Below are positions 1-5,614 of a DNA stretch of 5,614 nt, piece after piece. A program made the position numbers and the translations under genes. Each line of letters starts with the position of its first letter. Position 1 is the stretch's first letter. The notes below the pieces were generated by a model, which did not search any database, had not been told where the DNA came from, and saw only the letters and a program-made list of their open reading frames with translations. Source of the stretch: Planctomycetaceae bacterium (GTDB taxonomy: Bacteria > Planctomycetota > Planctomycetia > Pirellulales > UBA1268); the NCBI GenBank assembly GCA_018694455.1, contig JABHNP010000172.1, forward strand, positions 1 through 5,614. Reading direction: 5' to 3'.

Positions 1-1157
1 CCGAGGACCTTAAGAAACGTCAGAAGTCCGCCATACTTCTCTGGATGGGTGGAGGTCCAAGTACGATGGACATCTGGGACCTCAAGCCAGGTCAGGCAAC
101 AGGCGGACCGTTTAAGCAAATCTCAACATCGGTCGACGGCATTGCAATCAGCGAACATATGCCAATGACAGCTCGACAAATGCATCATCTCTCAATTGTT
201 CGTTCAATGAGTACACGAGAGGCTGATCACCAAAGGGGTCGTTACTACATGCATACCGGGTTCGTGCCAAATCCAAATGTAGAACATCCTGGTTATGGGT
301 CGGTGATTGCCCACGAGTTGGCAGGCACAATCGAATCGCTTGAAATCCCACCGTTCATATCAGTTGGTGGTGGCAGTGTTGCTCCAGGTTTTCTTGGTAC
401 TGCTTGGGCGCCATTTGTTGTAAGTCCCCAAGGGAATGTTAAAAATCTTGAGTCACTAGTGCCTCAAGAGCGACTTGCAAATCGGCTTCAGATGCTTAGT
501 GCTATCGAGAACCGATTTATTGGGGAAAAGAGAGGCCAGCTACCCAAGGATCATCGAGAAATTATCGGTAGATCAGTCAAGTTAATGACAAGCAGTCAAC
601 TTGCTGCGTTCAACGTTTCAGAGGAGCCAACGTCTGTGCGTGAGAGATACGGAGAAACAAATTTTGGAAGGGGCTGTTTGATGGCTCGCCGGTTGGTGGA
701 AGTTGGAGTGCCTTTCGTTGAAGTCAATCTCGGTGGTTGGGATAATCACAACAATATCTTTTCGACGCTTGCCGACCAAAAGTTGCCAGATCTTGATAGA
801 GCGATGAGTGCGTTGATTGCAGACCTTGCTGATCGAGGTGTCCTAGACAATACCGCTGTAATCTGGATGGGTGAATTTGGAAGAACACCAACAATCAATG
901 GGAATGGTGGTCGTGACCACTGGGCTCGAAGTTGGAGTGCCGTTGTCGGCGGGGCAGGTTTCAGTCGCGGTGCTGTGATTGGTGAGACAAGTTTGGATGG
1001 TCGAGAAGTTATCAGTGAGCCATATTCGTCGCAGGACTTGATGGCGAGTGTTCTGAAGTCACTTGATATTCCTTTAGACACCACATTTCGTGCGAAAAAT
1101 GGTCGGCCGATGAAGATTGCAAACGGTGGGCAGGTTATTCCTGGTCTATGCAGTTAA
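1..1157 (+). CDS. DUF1501 domain-containing protein, 5' end missing
   Basis: The reading frame is open from the left edge (first full codon at base 3) to TAA at 1155-1157, giving 384 visible residues. The ATG at 45 is not the true start: the frame upstream reads KSAILLWMGGGPS, the family's usual first core strand, with Met inside it. Other family hallmarks seen in order are a DHQRGRYY segment (about 225-248), GGWDNHNN (732-755), GEFGRTP (870-890) and GRDHW (909-923). DUF1501 proteins belong to the alkaline phosphatase/sulfatase-like superfamily. The Asp and His residues of these motifs fit a metal site, but no substrate is established. Family members usually carry an export signal (often Tat-type) in the N-terminal part that is missing here, so export is inferred, not seen. 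In planctomycetes such genes often follow a DUF1549/DUF1553 cytochrome-like gene; that would lie outside the window. The family call is firm and the function unknown. Confidence 0.93.
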   Translation, partial: EDLKKRQKSAILLWMGGGPSTMDIWDLKPGQATGGPFKQISTSVDGIAISEHMPMTARQMHHLSIVRSMSTREADHQRGRYYMHTGFVPNPNVEHPGYGSVIAHELAGTIESLEIPPFISVGGGSVAPGFLGTAWAPFVVSPQGNVKNLESLVPQERLANRLQMLSAIENRFIGEKRGQLPKDHREIIGRSVKLMTSSQLAAFNVSEEPTSVRERYGETNFGRGCLMARRLVEVGVPFVEVNLGGWDNHNNIFSTLADQKLPDLDRAMSALIADLADRGVLDNTAVIWMGEFGRTPTINGNGGRDHWARSWSAVVGGAGFSRGAVIGETSLDGREVISEPYSSQDLMASVLKSLDIPLDTTFRAKNGRPMKIANGGQVIPGLCS

Positions 1158-1181
1158 AACCAGTCTATGCAGTTAAAAAGT
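1144..1181 (+). repeat. 19-base imperfect tandem duplication over the DUF1501 stop codon
   Basis: The 16-mer GTCTATGCAGTTAAAA occurs at 1144-1159 and again at 1163-1178, a period of 19 bases. The first copy supplies the last codons (Leu-Cys-Ser) and the TAA stop of the DUF1501 gene. The second lies in the short gap before speA, with its TAA in another frame because 19 is not a multiple of three. The three bases after each 16-mer differ (CCA versus AGT). The pattern fits a local slippage-type duplication. I see no sign that it is a protein-binding site, although two direct repeats one to two helical turns apart upstream of a gene could in principle be one. Confidence 0.85.
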
Positions 1182-1209
1182 GTAAAACTTCCTGAGACAG
1201 GCCCATTTC

Positions 1210-3210
1210 GTGGCTGCGCGTTCTCGGCAGGCTAAACTTGTGACTCCGACCTCTTTTTTGGAACACTGTGAGAACTCTATGACTGCTGGTCTTGATCATG
1301 AAAGTTGGTCTGTGGCCGATTCTGCTGACCTTTATGAGGTTGCGCGTTGGGGGAATGGGTATTTCTCTATTGCGGACGACGGGAATTTACTTGTTCATCC
1401 AGATAGAAGTCCCAAGCGACATGTTGATTTAAAAAAACTGATTGATCGACTCGAGGTGCGAGGTATTGGGCTGCCTGTCCTTCTTCGTTTTGGAGAAATT
1501 CTCCAACATAGGCTTCAAGAAATTAATAGAGCTTTTTCCTCTGCAATGAAAGACAGTGGATATCTGGGTGACTACTGTTGTATTTATCCAATAAAAGTAA
1601 ATCAACAACGTCAGGTTGTTGAAGAAGTTCTACGGTTCGGGCGACCATATCAATTTGGGCTTGAGGCAGGCAGTAAGCCAGAGCTACTCGCAGTTATCGC
1701 CTTAGCCGATAACGACACGCCAATTATTTGTAATGGCTTCAAAGATGCTGAGTTCATAGAAATGGTTATGCTTGCCCAAAAAATTGGACGAAATATTATC
1801 CCAGTCGTAGAGAGGTATTCTGAGCTTGCTGAACTTGTTGACTGCGCTAGCAAGATTGGCGTGCGGCCGAATATTGGAATGCGAATGAAATTAGCTGCCA
1901 AAGGGAGCGGCCGATGGCACGCGTCGGCTGGATTTCGCAGTAAATTCGGACTTAGTGTTTCTGAGTTGATGAAAGGAGTTGATTTTTTAGCTGAGAGAAA
2001 TATGAGTGACTGTTTTCAGTTGTTGCATTTTCATCAAGGTAGTCAAATCACAAATATTCGACATATTAAGGCAGCATTAAATGAGTCTGCTCGCGTGTAT
2101 GTGGAGCTTGTGAAACGTGGTGCAGGCCTGAAGTTTCTTGATGTGGGTGGTGGATTAGGTGTTGACTACGATGGGTCACAGACAAATTTTGAATCAAGTG
2201 TGAATTATACCCTTCAAGAATATGCAAATGATGTTGTTTGCCATGTACAAAACGTTTGTGATGATGCGGGTGTTCAACACCCCACGATAATGACAGAAAG
2301 CGGACGGGCTGTGGTTGCCTATCACAGTATGCTTGTGTTCAGCGTGCTAGGGGTTTCTGAACAAACGAATGAGGGGAGTATTGGTGATCCACCGTCAAAT
2401 GCAGAAAAGCCGGTCCAGGATTTATTTGAGACTTTCCAAGATCTGAATGTTAAAAATTTACTTGAGTCATACCACGATGCACAGCAGTCTCTCGATACCG
2501 CATTGAATTTGTTTGCGAATGGTTATTTGCCACTTGATCAACGAGCGATTGTCGAGCAGGTGTATTTGTCAATCTGCCAGAAGATCAATACTCTTGCAAA
2601 GCAGCTCGAATATATTCCAGAAGAGCTTGAGGCGATTTCCTCGAGTCTTTGTGATACGTATTTTTGTAATTTTTCCTTATTCCAGTCGATTCCGGACTCT
2701 TGGGCGATCAAGCAGCTTTTTCCACTGATGCCTATACACCGCCTCAATGAACGCCCCGATTGCTCCGCTGTACTTGGAGATGTGACTTGTGATTCGGATG
2801 GGAAAATTGAGCAGTTCATAGATCGCCGTGATGTGAAGCGATCTCTTCCGTTGCACTCGCTAAAGAACGACCGATACTATCTTGGTGCTTTTCTTGTCGG
2901 CGCATACCAAGAGATTCTTGGTGATCTACATAATCTTTTTGGGGACACTCACGCCATTCATATAAGTTCGGATGAGCATGGTCGGGTGGCTGTGGATACA
3001 GTTGTTAAGGGAGATACTGTGAGTCAGGTGCTTCAGTACGTCGAGTTTGATCCTGCAGAGCTCATGAAAAACCTCCGGTGTGCAATTGAAGGAGCTGTCC
3101 GTGAAGGCCTAATTAGTGACGGTCAAGCAGGTCGGTTTATTCGTTTTTATGAAGATGGCCTTGGTGGCTATACCTATCTTGAGGAGTCGACTGTACCAGA
3201 GAGCAGTTGA
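1210..3210 (+). CDS. speA: Biosynthetic arginine decarboxylase (PLP-dependent)
   Basis: Decarboxylates L-arginine to agmatine in the cytoplasm, opening the agmatine route to putrescine and spermidine. It matches the SpeA type of fold III (alanine racemase-like) decarboxylases along its whole length; its 666 residues compare with about 658 in E. coli. Visible landmarks are YPIKVNQ with the PLP Schiff-base lysine K129, LEAGSK (151-156), HFHQGSQ with H275, the phosphate-binding DVGGGLGVDY (311-320), TESGRAV (362-368), the helical insertion typical of SpeA (about 402-485), NFSLFQS (487-493), CDSDG with catalytic-type C527, GAYQEILGDLHNLFG (564-578) and the C-terminal GGYTYLEE. No key residue is missing. 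The start is uncertain: GTG at 1210 is the first possible one after an in-frame TAA at 1183, but GTG 1240 and ATG 1279 are also in frame. The conserved core begins only near residue 32 and none has a strong Shine-Dalgarno site. nadE follows after 7 bases. No agmatine-processing gene is visible. Confidence 0.96.
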   Translation: MAARSRQAKLVTPTSFLEHCENSMTAGLDHESWSVADSADLYEVARWGNGYFSIADDGNLLVHPDRSPKRHVDLKKLIDRLEVRGIGLPVLLRFGEILQHRLQEINRAFSSAMKDSGYLGDYCCIYPIKVNQQRQVVEEVLRFGRPYQFGLEAGSKPELLAVIALADNDTPIICNGFKDAEFIEMVMLAQKIGRNIIPVVERYSELAELVDCASKIGVRPNIGMRMKLAAKGSGRWHASAGFRSKFGLSVSELMKGVDFLAERNMSDCFQLLHFHQGSQITNIRHIKAALNESARVYVELVKRGAGLKFLDVGGGLGVDYDGSQTNFESSVNYTLQEYANDVVCHVQNVCDDAGVQHPTIMTESGRAVVAYHSMLVFSVLGVSEQTNEGSIGDPPSNAEKPVQDLFETFQDLNVKNLLESYHDAQQSLDTALNLFANGYLPLDQRAIVEQVYLSICQKINTLAKQLEYIPEELEAISSSLCDTYFCNFSLFQSIPDSWAIKQLFPLMPIHRLNERPDCSAVLGDVTCDSDGKIEQFIDRRDVKRSLPLHSLKNDRYYLGAFLVGAYQEILGDLHNLFGDTHAIHISSDEHGRVAVDTVVKGDTVSQVLQYVEFDPAELMKNLRCAIEGAVREGLISDGQAGRFIRFYEDGLGGYTYLEESTVPESS

Positions 3211-3217
3211 GTAAAAC

Positions 3218-5260
3218 GTGCAACGGATTCGTCTTGGGGCAGCTGCCCTCAATCAAATACCACTAGACTGGGATGGCAACCTAAGCCGTATCGCCTCAGC
3301 ATGTGAGGAAGCTCGTCATCGTCAGATCTCTATTCTTTGTTGCCCAGAATTGTGCATCAGCGGCTATGGCTGCGAGGACGCATTTCATGCATCGGGGGTT
3401 CTCGTAACGGCAATGGAAATGCTGCTTGAACTTGAGCAGTACAGCCGCGGACTTGTTGTAGCTGTTGGTTTGCCTGTGCAATGGGCGGGCGGTATTTATA
3501 ACGGTGCTGCTTTGATTGCTGATGGTCAGATTCTTGGGATTGCCGCAAAGCAGCACTTAGCTGGTGATGGCCTTCATTATGAGCCCCGCTGGTTTCGTCG
3601 TTGGCCGTCGGGACAACGGGAAGTAGTGTCGGTGGCTGGGCGTCAAGTGCCTTTCGGAGATATACGTTTTAATTGTGGTGGGGTTCGAATCGGTTTTGAG
3701 ATATGTGAAGACGCGTGGGTTGCTGATCGCCCCGGGGCACGTCTCGCAACTCGAGGCATTGATGTTATTTTAAATCCATCGGCTAGCCATTTTGCCTTTT
3801 CCAAAGACGATATTCGGAGAAGGCTTGTTCTAGAGGGTGCTCGTGCCTTTGCTTCTGCGTACGTGTTGGCTAACCTGCTTGGGAATGAGTCCGGACGAAT
3901 TGTCTACGATGGGAGCACGTTGATTGCCGATCCTTCTGGAGTTATATCCAGTGGTAAGAGGTTCTCATTCGCTGATATTTCTATTGTTGATGGTGATGTT
4001 GATATCGATGCCATACGTTTGATGCAGTCGAAAAGAATTTCCCACAGCAGTCTTTCTGATCATTGCGACATGATATCTCATGACTTTTCTTTTCATCCTC
4101 TTTCTTCTCGTGATGCAGTGCACGGCGGAGACAGTCGTGGTGGTTGGGAGCGTTGTGAAGAGGCCGGTCTTCGTAAGAAAGAAGAATTCACCAGAGCGGT
4201 AGCACTTGGGCTGATGGATAGTTTAAGGAAAAGTAAAAGCTACGGTTTTGTGGTAAGTGCGAGTGGCGGTGCGGATTCATCGGCGGTGATTTGTCTCATT
4301 GCCATCGGGATTGCCTTGGTTTCTCAGGAGCACAAGTCTGATGCTGCAATACGGCTTGGCCTTAAACTTTTGCCAAGTAGTCTGCAGGGATCGCCAGGCG
4401 GTTCTTATAAAGACGGGTTTGTTCAGGAGTTAGTTGCCGAGGTGCTCACATGCGTGTATCAGTCGACCGTAAACTCTAGTGAATTAACGAAAGAAGCTGC
4501 GAGAACTCTTGCCTCTTCTGTTGGAGCAAGATTTTATGAGTTTGATGTCGAGCCTATAGTGCAAAAATATGAGGAACTCGTTGAGTCAGCCATTGGAAGG
4601 AAATTGAGTTGGGAACATGATGACCTTGCTCGGCAAAATATTCAGGCTCGGGTTCGAGCTCCTAGCGTTTGGCTTTTGGCAAATATTTATAATGCGATGT
4701 TGGTTGCAACAAGTAATCGATCGGAAGTTGCAGTTGGCTATGCGACTATGGACGGAGACACTGCTGGTGGAATAGCACCAATTGCAGGAATTGATAAAGC
4801 GTTTCTTCGAGACTGGCTTGTTTGGATTGAGCAAGAGGGTCCGCAGACAATTGGGCCACTCTCCGCCATGAAGGCAGTCAATATTCAGCAGCCAACTGCA
4901 GAGTTGAGGCCTGTTTCTGAAGGACAGACTGATGAGGCTGATCTTATGCCCTATGCAGTGTTGGATCAGATTGAGAGATTCGCTATTCGTGATAAACAAA
5001 TGCCGGTTGTTATTTGGGAGCAGTTGGTTTGTGAATTTGCTCAGTACGATGCTGCAAGATTGGGTCACTGGACAGAACGTTTTTTTCTGTTGTGGTCAAG
5101 GAACCAGTGGAAACGCGAGCGGCTAGCACCTTCGTTTCATTTGGATGACGAAAGTCTTGACCCAAAAACATGGTGCCGTTTTCCGATTCTTTCCGGTGGT
5201 TTTTCTCGTGAGTTAGAAGAGTTACGAGTGAATGCATCTGCCCGTGGTATTCATTGGTAA
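3218..5260 (+). CDS. nadE: Glutamine-dependent NAD+ synthetase
   Basis: Catalyses the last step of NAD+ synthesis: deamido-NAD+ is adenylated with ATP and amidated with ammonia from glutamine, in the cytoplasm. The 680 residues form the two-domain long type. The N-terminal nitrilase-like glutaminase (about 3-260) has its Glu-Lys-Cys triad: E44 in CPELCISGYG, K111 in AAKQHLAGDG and C163 in EICEDAW. A poorly conserved linker of about 60 residues (260-320) leads to the ATP-pyrophosphatase synthetase domain. That domain has the P-loop SGGADSS (349-355), DDLARQNIQARVRAPS (468-483), TSNRSEVAVGY (498-508), GDTAGGIAPIAGIDK (513-527) and PTAELRP...QTDEADLMPY (559-579). The GDTAGG form differs from the commoner GDxAGD but belongs to a recognised branch of long NadE proteins. 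The GTG start is supported because the frame opens directly into the first strand (RIRLGAAALNQ). It lies 7 bases after the speA stop with only a weak GAG at 3209-3211 as ribosome site, which suggests coupling to speA. The protein looks intact. Confidence 0.96.
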   Translation: MQRIRLGAAALNQIPLDWDGNLSRIASACEEARHRQISILCCPELCISGYGCEDAFHASGVLVTAMEMLLELEQYSRGLVVAVGLPVQWAGGIYNGAALIADGQILGIAAKQHLAGDGLHYEPRWFRRWPSGQREVVSVAGRQVPFGDIRFNCGGVRIGFEICEDAWVADRPGARLATRGIDVILNPSASHFAFSKDDIRRRLVLEGARAFASAYVLANLLGNESGRIVYDGSTLIADPSGVISSGKRFSFADISIVDGDVDIDAIRLMQSKRISHSSLSDHCDMISHDFSFHPLSSRDAVHGGDSRGGWERCEEAGLRKKEEFTRAVALGLMDSLRKSKSYGFVVSASGGADSSAVICLIAIGIALVSQEHKSDAAIRLGLKLLPSSLQGSPGGSYKDGFVQELVAEVLTCVYQSTVNSSELTKEAARTLASSVGARFYEFDVEPIVQKYEELVESAIGRKLSWEHDDLARQNIQARVRAPSVWLLANIYNAMLVATSNRSEVAVGYATMDGDTAGGIAPIAGIDKAFLRDWLVWIEQEGPQTIGPLSAMKAVNIQQPTAELRPVSEGQTDEADLMPYAVLDQIERFAIRDKQMPVVIWEQLVCEFAQYDAARLGHWTERFFLLWSRNQWKRERLAPSFHLDDESLDPKTWCRFPILSGGFSRELEELRVNASARGIHW

Positions 5261-5341
5261 ATTCCTAAGAACGGTACTGTTTGTAGCTTAAAAAGGGCTC
5301 GCGATTACTTTGTCAGGCTGCTAAAGTCCGGGAAATAAGTG

Positions 5342-5346
5342 AGGAG
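5342..5346 (+). promoter_or_regulatory. Shine-Dalgarno site (AGGAG) for the last gene
   Basis: AGGAG lies 6 bases before the GTG at 5353 and 4 bases before an ATG at 5351. It is the clearest ribosome-binding site in the window. It decides the start of the last gene: the ATG frame ends after three codons (ATG TGC CTT TAG, 5351-5362), whereas the GTG frame stays open to the window edge. Confidence 0.75.
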
Positions 5347-5352
5347 ATTCAT

Positions 5353-5614
5353 GTGCCTTTAGATTGCAACGGTCATTCCGTGAGACGAGTTGATTTTCCA
5401 AGCAGGGTGTTGTCTGGCACGTTGTATCGCTGGATGCTCGTGGTTGTTTTTTTGGGCCTCGGTTGTCCTGAAGGCTTCTGTCAGCAAGGTGCTCCACAGT
5501 CTACGGGTTCGACGCTCAGTCCTGAGCAACAAGCGGCACTTGAGAAATTGTTGATTGCGTGGGAAGCACGGAATGCAAAGGTGACAACATGGTCGTGTAC
5601 TTTTTATAAATGGC
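5353..5614 (+). CDS. Secreted planctomycete protein, TIGR03009-like, 3' end missing
   Basis: This frame runs from GTG at 5353 through 87 full codons to the right edge without a stop. The start is chosen for the AGGAG site 6 bases upstream; an in-frame TAG at 5284 limits extension. A later GTG at 5380 would keep the same signal sequence but lacks a ribosome site. Residues 1-28 carry several arginines (R11, R12, R18, R26), followed by a hydrophobic stretch (about M28-L36) and then GCPEGFCQQG, consistent with a Sec signal peptide. Cys38 follows LGLG, a poor lipobox, so anchoring as a lipoprotein is possible but doubtful. After a Gln/Ser/Thr/Pro-rich linker comes an amphipathic segment (SPEQQAALEKLLIAWEARN) and then VTTWSCTFYKW. 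This resembles, from memory, the start of the TIGR03009 domain, an uncharacterised region of planctomycete exported proteins. No function is known, and the family call rests on about 30 residues. Confidence 0.7.
   Translation, partial: MPLDCNGHSVRRVDFPSRVLSGTLYRWMLVVVFLGLGCPEGFCQQGAPQSTGSTLSPEQQAALEKLLIAWEARNAKVTTWSCTFYKW

Noticed and set aside
1429..1440. A-AAA-AAA heptamer in speA, a possible -1 frameshift site
   Set aside because: A -1 shift meets TGA at 1443-1445, giving only a fragment of about 80 residues. I noticed no stimulatory hairpin, and the encoded Leu-Lys-Lys is ordinary SpeA sequence.
3218..4000. Reading the nitrilase-like domain next to speA as an agmatine-pathway amidase (N-carbamoylputrescine amidase)
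   Set aside because: The domain is fused in frame to a complete NAD+ synthetase domain, and its local motifs (CPELCISGYG, EICEDAW) are those of NadE glutaminases.
4586..5068. Minus-strand open frame of 160 codons within nadE
   Set aside because: It lies wholly opposite conserved synthetase motifs, its translation resembles no family I know, and it is explained as a shadow of the nadE codons. The same applies to the shorter antisense and out-of-frame ORFs elsewhere in the window.
5270..5281. Near-palindrome AACGGTACTGTT after nadE, a possible operator
   Set aside because: It is a single 12-base element with one mismatched pair, not repeated elsewhere that I noticed, and such a match is expected by chance.
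5307..5327. Hairpin ACTTT...AAAGT between nadE and the last gene
   Set aside because: The stem is only five AT-rich pairs with an 11-base loop and no T-tract follows, so it is not a believable terminator.
5310..5339. Promoter-like TTGTCA - 18 bases - AATAAG before the last gene
   Set aside because: The -35 match is good, but transcription would start near 5346 and remove the Shine-Dalgarno site that the gene appears to use. A weaker pair, TTGTAG (5281) and ATTACT (5304) with 17-base spacing, matches only half of each consensus.

Overview
The window is most likely a piece of a planctomycete chromosome. The evidence is the content: a DUF1501 protein and the beginning of a secreted protein resembling TIGR03009. 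The first family is heavily expanded in Planctomycetota, and the second is known almost only from them. Base composition is moderate by eye (not counted). The assignment rests on family recognition alone; no rRNA or other marker gene is present.

All genes are on the + strand and tightly packed. From the left edge to 1157 is the 3' part of a DUF1501 gene, with its N-terminus outside the window. After a 52-base gap holding a 19-base tandem duplication comes a complete biosynthetic arginine decarboxylase, speA (1210-3210). Seven bases later starts a complete glutamine-dependent NAD+ synthetase, nadE (3218-5260). A 92-base gap with a good Shine-Dalgarno site then leads into the first 87 codons of an exported planctomycete protein (5353 to the right edge).

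Functionally, speA makes agmatine from arginine, the entry to one putrescine and spermidine route. nadE performs the last step of NAD+ synthesis, with glutamine as nitrogen donor. Their spacing suggests co-transcription and perhaps translational coupling, but the sequence shows no direct biochemical link. The flanking genes encode proteins probably exported or at the cell envelope, with no evident connection to speA and nadE.

No RNA gene, CRISPR array, insertion sequence, phage gene or convincing intrinsic terminator was seen. No stretch longer than 300 bases lacks a gene. I found no credible new multi-gene system. The points worth a second look are the duplication over the DUF1501 stop codon, the speA-nadE coupling, the overlapping ATG/GTG starts of the last gene, and that gene's uncharacterised product.
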